Shown: piece after piece, positions 32,208 to 41,812 of the stretch
How positions within the stretch are numbered: position 1 is the stretch's first letter
Layout: each line of letters opens with the position of its first letter
Made by a program: the position numbers and the translations under genes
Origin: Agrypnia vestita
Taxonomy: Eukaryota; Arthropoda; Insecta; Trichoptera; Phryganeidae
DNA length: 64,000 bases
NCBI GenBank assembly: GCA_016648135.1
Contig: JADDOH010005040.1
Coordinates: 1 to 64,000, forward strand
Direction of reading: 5' to 3'
Notes under the pieces: model-generated
Databases searched by the model: none
What the model saw: the letters and a program-made list of their open reading frames with translations, nothing else
Told to the model about the DNA's origin: nothing

Positions 32208-32759
32208 ATATGATTCAATTCTACTTCACAAATAAAGTAGGTACCTATTGGACAACATATAAAAAACAATAAGTAGGTACGTCTTTCTTATATAAGACTT
32301 GTTTGTGCGAAGGATGCAACAATAATTAAGACAATCGTAATATAGATTACGTCATATCTTCATCACAATCAATATATTTCAAGAACTAATTTCCTTTCAT
32401 TGAAAACCATCAGTACGTAAATTATTTTGTGATTTACTGACATAATTATATCAAGGAATGTGGGAAAAACTTTACCCGTTTCCATTTGCGCACTTCACAT
32501 TCATATAAAAGTAACAGCGCACTTAACATAAAAGTAAGATAGTCGGTTGTTTCTGATAGTAGTTATTGTGTACTAAAAGTTACCACCTACATACATTACG
32601 TTATCATAATTTTCACATTACGGTTTCCGTATTTGGTCAAACGGTAAGCATAGTCGGACGTTCGAACCTTGTCCTTAGAGACCAATATATTACAGTTCTA
32701 TTTTTTTAACGCTGGCGTTTAGATTGAAAATTCTATAGTGAGAATATTAATGTAAGCCA
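32208..32759. other. AT-rich spacer
   Basis: AT-rich. 'GGTAAGCATAGTCGGACGTT' and 'CGAACCTTGTCC' near 32643 look like a decayed tRNA/SINE head. No gene. Confidence 0.4.
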
Positions 32760-32960
32760 GAGAATATAAAATTAAACAGAGATGAACAAAACCCCTTTTT
32801 AGGCATCACAGCTTTACAGCGGAAGTATATCATCTTTAGCGTATATTTAAGACACTTTTATAATTCAGTTAAAGTATTTATTCTTGGATAATCAAATCTC
32901 CTAGTAAAAAAAAGTATTTTTTACAATAGACGTTATTCTTTTTATAACCACGTCATTTTT
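32760..32960. repeat. Dispersed repeat E (copy 1)
   Basis: This shares ordered blocks with 33803-34010: 'AGA.TATAAAATT', 'CCCCTTTTT', 'GGAAGTATATC', 'GACAC.TTT.TAAT.CAGTT', 'AAAGT.TTTATTCTTG' and 'AATAGACGTT'. The two copies are direct and ~1.04 kb apart. The type of repeat is unknown. Confidence 0.65.
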
Positions 32961-33179
32961 CATCGAAAAATTTAAATTAAAGTATAATAAAACGAGTAAA
33001 TCATAGATATTTTAAAAATGCAGGTACGCATTTGGCTCGTTGGCATATTTATAAAGTTATGTTTGCACTATAATAATACTGCTTTTAATTGCTTACGTAT
33101 TTTATAAATGAACTTCAAAATTTTCACAAATTTTGTTAATATTTTTCAATTGTTGTGTATATGTGCTTATTAATTAGCT

Positions 33180-33420
33180 CCCAGCGGTCATTCGTCCGGG
33201 ATTACTAAAGCTCGATTTACATCTGCCCGCGGCCTCAACATAAATATAAAAGTATTAAAGTCGGTCACCAGACGACCTCGAATGGACCACGGAGCCCCTG
33301 ATCGACCGCGGAGCCCCTGATCGACCACGGCGCGTCTTCACCCCCGACCCGCCACGTCCCACGAATTAGGTACAAGATCTTAGCCGTATCCAATTTGAAT
33401 ATTACAGACGTCAGTAGCGC
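33180..33420. other. GC/CpG-richer island with a 19-bp tandem repeat
   Basis: GACCACGGAGCCCCTGATC (33285-33303) is repeated as GACCGCGGAGCCCCTGATC (33304-33322), then a partial third unit GACCACGGCGCG (33323-33334). The surrounding 240 bp are CpG-rich and otherwise unique in the window. Candidate regulatory DNA. Confidence 0.45.
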
Positions 33421-33802
33421 GAGGCAGACAAGAATCCATTTGAATTTCTTCTGCGTCTTCCTTGTGCTGGTGGAAAATTAAGGAAATTTGTATTTAAACA
33501 CTCTTTTCGGTCTGCTGGTTGCTGATTGTATGTGTTCAACGTGTTTTTAGAACACTGTAATGGAGAAATAAATGTATATATTTTCGATACTCTTGGTTTT
33601 GCACTGTCGGTATCGTATATTTTTTTTTCTTCCATAGATCTACCAAGTTCATAATATCTGTTAATTTACGCAATTAATATTTAAGCCAACCCTTAAAATT
33701 GACCAGTAAAAATTTGAATGCTTTAAGCGAATTGTACAAAAAAATAGGCAGTATCGAACATGCCGTAGTTATTTGTGAAAACGTTAATTATGTTCATATC
33801 AG
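33421..33802. other. Spacer with short minus-strand open frame
   Basis: A 74-codon minus-strand frame (33411-33635) is not recognisable. The first ~180 bp are less AT-rich than usual and may continue the adjacent island. Confidence 0.3.
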
Positions 33803-34010
33803 AGAGTATAAAATTTTACTGAATTAAAGAAAGCCCCTTTTTTAAGCCAGGGGACTGAGGCACAATGGAAGTATATCCGCCCTCAGATATACTTAGGACA
33901 CATTTGTAATCCAGTTAAAGTGTTTATTCTTGCATAATTATATCCACTGGTAAAAAAAAGTTTTTTTTTTAATAGACGTTCATTTTTTGTATAAAGTTAT
34001 TTTGTAAAAA
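33803..34010. repeat. Dispersed repeat E (copy 2)
   Basis: Diverged direct copy of 32760-32960; see that entry for shared blocks. Copy 2 has longer T tracts and an insertion near 33845. Confidence 0.65.
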
Positions 34011-34375
34011 AAGTGCGATTTATTTTCAATGACATTATTATTTACATTACATTATAACTTTAGTATTCAGTTTGACCTTTTCATACTTGTTTTAAAACTA
34101 ACAAGCTCCTAGTAATTTTTTTAAACAAGTCATACGTGGACCAAAAACGCGGACCAGGAAATATCCTTTGGTTCATTTCTATATATTTCGGTGATCCGTG
34201 GTACATATAGATCATTGAAATTAAATTTTTAAAATATTTTAAATCGATTAATCCATTTTCGACTAACATTTATTGAATACATAGTAGTGTAATGAGAAGT
34301 AGGATATATATCGCTTTGAAATTATTTGAATACATCTTACAAATATCAAATCAATAAAAGTTGTACTTAATGTTT
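34011..34375. other. AT-rich spacer
   Basis: AT-rich; a 62-codon minus-strand frame (34081-34269) is unremarkable. Confidence 0.4.
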
Positions 34376-34433
34376 TAAAATAAAACACAAATTACTTTGT
34401 TTTCACCACTATACTAGATTAAAAAATCTACAT

Positions 34434-34461
34434 GTTTCGAGAACAATGTTCTCTTCATCAG
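34434..34461 (-). ncRNA. Hammerhead ribozyme core, consensus
   Basis: Minus strand: CTGATGA, stem II GAGAAC/GTTCTC with ATT loop, GAAAC, then ATGTAG. The core matches the hammerhead consensus exactly and stem II is perfect over 6 bp. It is the best preserved ribozyme motif in the window. The partner strand for helix III/I was not identified; minimal forms are thought to work as dimers. Confidence 0.7.
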
Positions 34462-34521
34462 GATTATTGTGTACTAAAGTAATTTGTGTATTAAAGTAAT
34501 TTGTGTTTTATTTTAATAATA

Positions 34522-34590
34522 ATGTCACCACAAAGTTCAAGCCTTCATACAGAAGAAGAAAAAATATTCTTCGAACAGTTAATGTTTTAC
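34522..34590 (+). pseudogene. Penelope-like ORF start remnant
   Basis: ATG at 34522 opens MSPQSSSLHTEEEKIFFEQL before AT-rich sequence takes over. The nucleotide phrase 'CATACAGAAGAAGAAAA' + 'ATATTCTTCGAACAG' recurs at 8184-8222, and the M.PQ...EEE pattern at 20559. Three copies beside three hammerhead repeats argue this is the 5' end of the parent element's protein. The remainder is deleted. Confidence 0.5.
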
Positions 34591-35160
34591 TTATTTATTT
34601 ATTATTATTATTATTACATTACATTATAAATATAATTATATTATAATAAGAGTCCAATTGTCCAAGAGTTCTTAATTATTCTCACTTTTTCAAATTCATA
34701 GCCGTATATCTTTAATTTTTTTAGAACAATACTTGAACTTGTTAGTTAGAAGTTGTTTTTAGTAACCTGTAAGAAGTTGGTGTTGACGTCTGGCGAATGC
34801 CAGCGCTTCAAATATCGAAGCAATACTAGCACAAACTTTCATATTTTTTCTTTAATACAAGATCGATATGACGGTGTTATACGGTGCTGAGTGACTGAAA
34901 CTCTCGCTCATTTGAGCAAAATTGCCTCCCCATACCCGGCACCGATTTTAAAGACGTTTTCATGACAAATTTCTTTAATAAATAATACTCCAAATAATGA
35001 GATTTCATTTCATTTATTTTATATTCAATTTTTGGTTTATTTATATTGTTTTATGGTAATGTTAGTTAACATCATGGCTATTCTTATAGATTTTTTTTCA
35101 TGCTATGTGGAAAGTTATGTATTAAGGGATTAAATTAACCTAATTGTAATCTTAAATAAC
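34591..35160. other. AT-rich DNA; complex patch at 34740-34965
   Basis: A short TTA-type microsatellite lies at ~34597-34617. 34740-34965 is less AT-rich and unique in the window; no coding potential recognised. Confidence 0.35.
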
Positions 35161-35164
35161 TTAC

Positions 35165-35560
35165 ATTACCTTACTATCTTCATCATCTTTCCTTTTTCTT
35201 AGTTACTTGGGATTGTCTCTCTTTATACGAAAACGCCAAGATGCTGTGTTCTGGACATATAGCATTTTTAACTATATATTTCCTTACTATACAGCCATAT
35301 CATCTCAGCCTGATTTCTCAAATCTTGGCTGTGATCACTGCAACCATTAAATATCCTCGGATATGCTCATTACGAACTATATACAGGTTATTCACTCCTC
35401 CATTTCAATCCATCTGAACATTTGTCTGTAGGCCTCTTAGGCCTATCCAGCACTCGCAGCATTGCGGTGTTTTACGGCCATCTTGTTTACTATGTCTTTA
35501 TCAGGACGGACGCACACTAACTGACCCAGAAAATAAAATACGCATAGAGATCAATTGACC
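35165..35560 (-). pseudogene. LINE reverse transcriptase C-terminal remnant
   Basis: The minus strand from ~35375 reads NEHIRGYLMVAVITAKI then EIRLRWYGCIVRK, the 'N.YIRGS..VA.I..KM.E.RLRWYGHV.R' block that follows reverse transcriptase in insect LINEs (CR1/RTE-like proteins). A stop lies in the middle and the flanks are shifted. The upstream part (35400-35530) retains 'CGCAGCATTGCGGTGTTTTA'-type sequence from the same region but out of frame. Dead fragment. Confidence 0.7.
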
Positions 35561-35960
35561 AATTTCACTAAAGCGTCATAAATTTTATTAAAAAGAGTCT
35601 TAGTTAAGGCCTAAAATAAATTAATTAAAAATTTAATGAAAAAAAATCTTTTTTCAAAGTTTAAGATGCATTCACGTTTAGCGTGTGAAATTTCTAGCTA
35701 GGATAACAACATATATGGGTGCAAGTAAATAAGTTCACTGTAGCAAAAACCATCCCGCTCCGTTTGTCAGATGGCTTTGTCCCGGATTGAAGGGTGGGGG
35801 CGCTTCCTCCCTGTCTCCGCCCACCCCGACACCCCACACATCGCAGTTCCCAGGAAGTCCGCTCGGCGAGTGCCGGACCCTGTTAGGCACTGCGCTTTAA
35901 ATTGGAACTCAAGTCTGTAACTACCAACACTGCGGCTTACTTTATTAGCAGATTTTATGC
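35561..35960. other. Spacer with GC-richer island at 35755-35960
   Basis: 35755-35935 is GC-rich (for example GGGTGGGGGCGCTTCC, CCGCCCACCCCGACACCC), with an unrecognised 65-codon minus-strand frame. Abrupt AT-rich borders. Candidate regulatory island. Confidence 0.3.
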
Positions 35961-36053
35961 ACACAGTTTTTCACGCTAACTTTTGCAATACTATTTGTTT
36001 TCGTCCTTTCGCTTACTTATCAAAACTGATAATATTACCAATTTTATTTTTAT

Positions 36054-36165
36054 ATTATTATTTTATAATTTGACTACTCGAAATTCAAGGGTATCAGAAT
36101 CTCACATGGAAAAGAGAAGTGTTTAACTGATACTCGAGTAGTAAAATTATAAAATATATAATAAT
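36054..36165. repeat. Inverted repeat, possible small MITE
   Basis: TTTTATAATTTGACTACTCG (36061-36080) pairs with CGAGTAGTAAAATTATAAAA (36134-36153) with about two mismatches, and GTATCAG (36091-36097) pairs with CTGATAC (36127-36133). The loop is ~29 nt. No second copy was seen in the window. Confidence 0.65.
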
Positions 36166-36634
36166 TAAACTCCTGTAGGGATAACATTGTTAATATTTTT
36201 CATCCATTTAATCTGTCAATTTATTTTACTTTATAAAGTTATTATGTATTTACAAATAATTTTATTTAATTAAGACAAATTTGTTGTTTTGGCTTTATTG
36301 GATAACATTGCCTCCATTAGCACAGGCCTTAGTCTAGCTAAGGAGAGGTGTAAATTTGTTCTGTGATAGTGAAGTATGTAAAATTTATTTATAAAAATGC
36401 TCTTATTTAATTAATTTATATAGAAGAAAACTAATTAAAAATACTTATTATTAAAAAATCGAAAATGCCGGTATAAAAAGACATCAAACACTATACATTT
36501 AGTACTAAATAACCTTACAGTTTAGTTAGTTTCTCTCCTCCCCATCACAAGTCTTTTCACTTATTTATTAAAGAGTCTAACATGTACGTTTGTCGTATAC
36601 GCCTAAAATAAACAAATAAAGTTAATTCATCTCG
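36166..36634. other. AT-rich spacer
   Basis: AT-rich; nothing recognised. Confidence 0.4.
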
Positions 36635-36920
36635 GTGAATTTGAGCTCCGGAAATATTTGTTAGCACGCGCCCAGCGTCTTATCTCCATCTCGCCGCCGC
36701 GCGCCGGCCCTGCACTATAACCGGCGGAAGTTATTCTTCGACCCCGCTTAACCGGGATGTATTGCGGGGCCGGCTCGTAATTATAACATCGTTTGCCGCC
36801 CGCCGGTGCGCGGCGCCCGCTCGCCTTCCCGCGCCGCCCGAATAAATAATCGGCAACTCGGACGGGAACGGATGGCGGCCGACGTCCGGGTAACCGCGAC
36901 GATTAAGCTAATTTCTTATC
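36635..36920. other. Strong GC/CpG island, candidate regulatory element
   Basis: The most CpG-dense segment of the window (CGCCGCCGCGCGCCGGCCC at ~36690, CCGCCCGCCGGTGCGCGGCG at ~36796). It contains AT-core words such as AATAAATAATCGG and TAATTATAACATC. A 60-codon frame (36806-36988) is arginine-rich from composition alone. It is not a copy of any repeat seen here. Best candidate for an enhancer or promoter-type element. Confidence 0.4.
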
Positions 36921-37119
36921 CGCGTGTGCAAAAACAAACGTCGGAGCTTACGCAACATATGCTGATCTTAAAAATTACGTTATTTTGACACATGACATTA
37001 TTCACTTCTTTTTCGATTTCTTCTACTTCAAAATCATATTATAATATATAATATTTTTAATTAATTAAGATAAATTGTACAACTTTTACAAAGAAGAAAT
37101 TATACGAAAATATATATTT
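36921..37119. other. AT-rich spacer
   Basis: AT-rich; nothing recognised. Confidence 0.4.
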
Positions 37120-37695
37120 ATGTGAGAAACATCTTTGGAGGTGGATGAGCCCTCCGGTTTTGGATAGAGTTGAACTCAAGGGTCACCACTACGTTTGTAG
37201 AGTCGGAGATCTCTGCTGCGGTTGATGATGTAAAAGTCGCGATGGTTCGACAGAATTTATTCGATTACAAAACACAAGTTATAAAGAATACAGCAATGTA
37301 CAAAGGTTACAATTGAAGGGCGCGAAGTCGAAGGTATGACGGCCAGGGCTTCCGCTGTATCCGAGAAGCCCCGCTGGAGTGAGATAGTTTGTTCTGCGGA
37401 CGCGTGCTTATATAGTCATTCAGAACAAAGGAATCGGGGGTGTTTTCCTCTTTACTCGTCCGCGCGTGTGGGTATTTAGCTTAGATCAGCGAGGTGCGTT
37501 TCGTCACTCCGATAGTCCATGCCCTCTGCTATACCTCGCCTTTGTACTCGGTCATCGGTCTGACTTCATTTGCCTTGCTCAGCAATCTTGTCTCAACCTC
37601 TGTATCGAGGGCGAAGGCCTGCCGTACGTCAACATCTGTGGTAACTCATTACACGGTTGTCGGTGTGTATGTGTTTCGGGCCACCACACATCTAT
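37120..37695 (-). mobile_element. LTR of a retrotransposon with partial leader
   Basis: On the minus strand, a ~500-bp GC-richer block starts near TGTGGTGGCCCGAAACACAT (~37690). It has a TATA box (TATATAAG, 37414-37407), a pyrimidine-rich initiator region and an AATAAA signal (37261-37256), and ends near 37190. It is followed by TGGTGACCCTTGAGTT, the type of primer-binding/leader sequence that follows LTRs of insect Gypsy or BEL elements. About 70 bp of leader remain before AT-rich DNA. No gag-pol or second LTR is present, so the element is truncated. Plus-strand ORFs at 37466-37738 are antisense to it. Confidence 0.65.
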
Positions 37696-37904
37696 GGAAG
37701 CCTTTTTTAGCAAATTGAAAAAAGATACTTATTTTTAATTATTTTTTATATATGGAATGAAATTATATATTAATTGTATCTTAATAATAATTATAATAAC
37801 GTCGATGACATTAATCAGATGAAACCAGTAGGTGAAGAAAATAAATTTATACAATGAACCAAGAAATTTCAGAATCTGGTAAATAGTTTTCTGGGATATT
37901 ATTC
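37696..37904. other. AT-rich spacer
   Basis: AT-rich; nothing recognised. Confidence 0.4.
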
Positions 37905-38030
37905 CGTGTGTATGTGACCTCTCTGGCCGACGTTTCGGATCCCATTGCAAGGTCCATCATCAGGACTCTTGGGTCAATACAGAAGATTGTGAACGGCCGT
38001 GAAAACCTGAGAACATTTTTATATTTCTGA
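37905..38030. mobile_element. Hammerhead-bearing remnant, family 2 (copy 2)
   Basis: The minus strand at 37932-37963 reads CTGATGATGGACC-TTGCAAT-GGGATCC-GAAAC: all core positions of a hammerhead with a longer loop II. 'TGACCTCTCTGGCCGACG' at the left and 'GAAGATTGTGAACGGCCGTG' at the right match the family-2 element at 12.1 kb. No coding sequence. Confidence 0.65.
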
Positions 38031-38728
38031 ATGTTTTCAAAAGGTTTAATTTTATTATTATAAAACAAAACTGCGCGCGATGTACATAACCGATAATATG
38101 CGTCAACTATTACTTTTTAGCGTGAAGCGTTCATTTAACTTTGTATCTTTCTCGCATAGATCTCGCTCACGCGTAGGTACATTGACGTGAATCGGTATAC
38201 AATACATTCTTGAAGTGTCATGATCAAAAAATTGAGCTGTAAATATATATATATGATAGCTACGTAAAATATAACACTTGAGAAAATAAATGTAATTTTA
38301 GTAAATTGTATAATTAATAAAATAGGTATATACAAATATTTTTTAAACGTTTAAAGACGCAATAAAGAAAAATTAAAAGTAAAAGCAACCTAGTAATCAA
38401 TGTTTCACAATTTACTTGTGAATACCTATATTGAAGTAAAGGAATTTACCAACATCATTAATCTGTATGTCTCAAAATCTCTCTCAACAGGAGTCAGAAT
38501 GTAAAAATCTTAAGATTACCTAATTTGAAATGTGATTGCAAGTAACCGGATGAGTAAAATACCAGAAAACCTAATAAAATATAAAAGTTTCAGTAGGTAT
38601 GCTGATTTATCCTGTGTGAGATGTATGAGATTTCCAGCATTTTGGACATTAAATCACTTTCTGAGATTACACACACAAGATAACTTCTGTCTCCCCCTCC
38701 CCCCATAAGTAGTAAGAGATCATAATAT
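38031..38728. other. AT-rich spacer
   Basis: AT-rich; two minus-strand frames (37847-38068, 38135-38335) are unremarkable. Nothing else recognised. Confidence 0.4.
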
Positions 38729-38776
38729 GTGGGGAATAAAAGGAAAGGCAGCAATAACAAAAAAAAATTATAATGA

Positions 38777-38957
38777 GTAGCTTGTTGGTCTTGTGGTTAG
38801 GATACTTACCTCGTGATCCAAAGGTCGCGGGTTCGAACCTCATTCCAGACTAGCAAGTTAGTCCTATTTTCATAGCACAAGCGTTTAGCTTAGTTTGAAA
38901 ATAGTAAGAATATTGATGTGACACGTATTCCGTGTTCGAATCTCTTTTTAAAAAAAA
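38777..38957 (+). mobile_element. tRNA-derived SINE
   Basis: Head 'TAGCTTGTTGGTCTTGTGGT' with B box 'GGTCGCGGGTTCGAACCTC'; body 'CTAGCAAGTTAGTCCTATTT', 'ACACGTATTCCGTGTTCGAA' and an A tail. Very close to the copy at 14612. Confidence 0.85.
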
Positions 38958-39012
38958 ATCATCGTGGATTATTAATTAAGAATGTACTGAATTCGATATT
39001 TTATAGGAAATA

Positions 39013-39675
39013 TCTATACCTTTAAAACTCAATATCTGTCTGTCTGTCTGTCTGTTATCTATATAAATCCACACCGTTTGTCCGATTCGATTCAAAATTT
39101 GGAAACATATTCTTAAGGACTTGGCGGGTAATATATGCGACATTTCCGCCCTATTCGTTAAACCCTGCCCCTCCCCTGATATATTTTCGATATAAATCTG
39201 TACCTTTCGACCGATCGGATTCAACATTTGGAAACTTATTCTTATGGACTCGGCGGGTAACATGTGCGATATTTCCACCCTATTATTTTAACCCTTCCCC
39301 TCCGCTGATATATTTTCGATGCAAATCTGTACCGTTTGACCGATTGGACTCAAAATTTGTAAACTTATTCTTAAGGACTCGCATGCTAACATACGTGACA
39401 TTTCTCCCTATTATTTTAACAGTTCCCCTCCTCAGATATATTTTCGGTGCTAATCTGTACCGTTTGACAGATAGGACTCAAAATTTGGAAACTTATTCTT
39501 AAAGACTCGGCGGGTAACATTTGTGACATTTCTCCCCTATTCTTTTACTTTTTCCCCTCCCCCTAATATATTTTCGATGCAAATAAATACCGTTCGAATC
39601 GAACATTTGTTTACCCTCACAAATTTATTTTAAACTTAATCCTTAACCCATGCAACGCCGGGTATTAACAGCTAG
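39013..39675 (+). mobile_element. Non-autonomous Helitron (copy 4)
   Basis: It starts TCTATACCTTTAAAACTC after A (39012) and ends CTAG (39672-39675) before T. About five 129-bp units are inside; the last units carry 'CTCGGCGGGTAACATTTGTG'-type phrases. The hairpin is CCCATGCAACGCCGGGT, with one mismatch. The boundaries are supported by an unoccupied paralogous site in the MITE at 43559. Confidence 0.9.
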
Positions 39676-39828
39676 TAGCCTATAAATTGATAGGAAACAT
39701 GATTTTAGAAGAGAAAGATACATAAATTCTATAATTCAGTACATTCTATATTAGTAATCCTGGGTGAGTGCTATCGAATATTTTTTTTTAATTATTTGGA
39801 TATTGCTGCCCTTGCTTTTATACCCAAC

Positions 39829-41750
39829 GTATAAAAGACACAGAATAAAGAAAATAAAATAATTGTACGCCTCTCAAACATTCACGTGTTAATTGCCAAA
39901 AAATATATAATCAAAGCAGCAATCATCCAATATATCTATTAAAAATTTTGTTGTTTTTGTATTTCAGAAAGTCTCTCAAATACTCGTATATGAAGTTATT
40001 TTTTGTTTAGTGGACAAGTTTCTAACGTACTATTTCTAGATATTTGAAGTAGGAAACGCAACTTTCCCTTTAAATTTTCTATATTTTAATTGTTAACAAA
40101 GTGACTACTTCATTTTTTTATTCAAGATTACACTATTTAATAATGTAACTGAATTATCTTTTTCCAATTGCAATATTTGATTATATTCGCTTTAAGATAG
40201 ATAATTGCAAAAAATAAAGATTTTTTCATATCTTTCATATTTCATATTCATATATCGTATATTTAAGAAGGCTAACCTACTTACGTATTTTTTTTTATAT
40301 ACAGTATTAATCCACATTGATACTTTTAGTTGTAGCTACTCTTGTTTTTAAAATTATTATATGAATCGGAAGAATAAAAACTCTTAGTCCGAATTCTACA
40401 AAATCAAGATGATTTAATTTGATTCATACTATTTATTATTATTTTAATTTTCTTCATATGTTTGCCAAATATTTCATATATTCCTCTTAAAATAATTTGA
40501 AATAACCTATTGGTTCACTGTTCAACCCAAAAACTATTCTACAATAATTGAAATTAAATTAACTAACCAAGTGACTCTATAGTATATTGAAATCGTTCGT
40601 TTACAAATAAAAATTCTAAAATGCATTTCAATGCAATTGCAATTGCTACACAGAATTCCCAGTAGAGAAATGTTTTGGTATACATTCATAACGTAAAAGC
40701 TTGACGAAACGATATTGCTAGCAACTAATTTTAAGATTTAACAATTACTGAAAAAAAATCATTTATGTATATAATTCACTAGAAAAACTATTCCTCTCTT
40801 TCTAAAACATTTCAAATAATTTTTAATCAAATTAAACTACACTTTCATTTTCTATGCATTTATTTTTCAGTTAGCGATTTTCATTATTAACCCTTAAACG
40901 GATATGGCGATTGGATATAGTAAAACAAATAAAAATGGTTTTTAAATTGATGAATAACAATATTTTAAACAGTTTTTCTAAATATTTTAGGTATTTTAGA
41001 AAAAAGAGGTGGAAAATATATTCCTACTATCGGTTAGTGCTTTCACTAAATGGAAAATAATTTATCACTATCTTAATAGCGCTTAACTCACAAAGTTCAA
41101 TGATTGAGAATCAAAAAATATAACAAACAAAAAGTAAAAAAGACGGAAACCAGAAAGTGCAACAAAAAATTGATTCTTATAAGAATTTGTTATTTTGTTG
41201 GCTTGAAGCATTTTTTACAATATTAGCACATGTTTGGTAGAGGTAGACATATTAGGTAGAGTAAAAAAATAGCGCTTAGCGGAATTTTTCTAAAGAATTT
41301 GTTAAAATATGTGCAGCGGCGCATAATAATTGTAAGTTAGAACAAAAAATGGCCAATGGGAAATTTTGATATATAAAAAATGACATTAGAACAATGTAAC
41401 CATTGGAAGTTTTGTTCGTATTATATTTGTAAATGCATTTTTGTTATCAAATTGTGTTGTACTCAAGACTGGGAAGAGAAAAGTAAATTTATTGGCGGGA
41501 AGTATTTTAACATTATTTGATTAAGGGTTTTGAAGTTGAATAATTGCGTATTTCAACATTCACCGTTTATATTTTAATGTCAGCCGATTTTATCTATTTC
41601 TTTGTCGAAGCAATGTAAAAGATCTGTATTTGATACTAAAAAATATACTATATACAAAATAACCTTCAGTAACCGATTGAAAAAAAATTGTACTACAATA
41701 TTTGTATCTTTGACATAAAAGTTATTACAGAGATTTGTTGTTTGTTTCAG
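39829..41750. other. AT-rich non-coding DNA
   Basis: Nearly 2 kb of AT-rich sequence with no ORF of note. 'CAAAGCAGCAATCATCCAAT' near 39914 is a scrap of a family A terminal repeat. If the window is intronic, this is intron body upstream of the candidate splice site at 41750/41751. Confidence 0.4.
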
Positions 41751-41812
41751 GTATGTACTCACCGGAGGTATCGAGGAAACATTTCAGTCAAACATTTAAT
41801 ACTTCATGGAAG
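41751..41812 (+). other. Candidate 62-nt exon or recursive splice site
   Basis: Upstream, 'GATTTGTTGTTTGTTTCAG' is a good 3' splice site ending at 41750. It is followed directly by GTATGT, so the junction AG|GTATGT is also a potential donor, as at recursive (ratchet) splice sites of long fly introns. At 41813-41818 AAG|GTAAGT is a near-perfect donor. Between them two frames are open. One starts with ATG at 41753 and runs 20 codons in phase 0 to the donor (M-Y-S-P-E-V-S-R-K-H-F...). The peptide is not recognised. The local GC is higher than the flanks. Confidence 0.4.

Larger units (their letters stand above)
34376..34590. mobile_element. Hammerhead-bearing Penelope-like element (copy 4)
   Basis: 'TTAAAATAAAACACAAATTA' at ~34376 is mirrored at ~34495-34517 by 'TAATTTGTGTTTTATTTTAA'. 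The left arm includes 'CTTTGTTTTCACCACTATAC' and the hammerhead at 34434-34461. The right arm lost its ribozyme. An ORF start follows at 34522. The arm order matches the 20.2-kb copy, so the two are related families. Confidence 0.75.
38729..39828. mobile_element. MITE family A (copy 2) carrying a SINE and a Helitron
   Basis: The ends GGGGAATAAAAGGAAAGGCA / GCAATAAC and GGATATTGCTGCCCTTGCTT define the MITE. Inside lie a SINE (38777-38957) and a Helitron (39013-39675). Removing the Helitron restores '..TTATAGGAAATA|TAGCCTATAAATT..', which aligns without gap to the uninterrupted MITE at 43559-43820. This gives the order MITE first, then SINE and Helitron. Confidence 0.85.

Noticed and set aside
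37466..37738. Plus-strand ORFs of 90 and 74 codons
   Set aside because: They lie antisense within the LTR and reflect its higher GC content.
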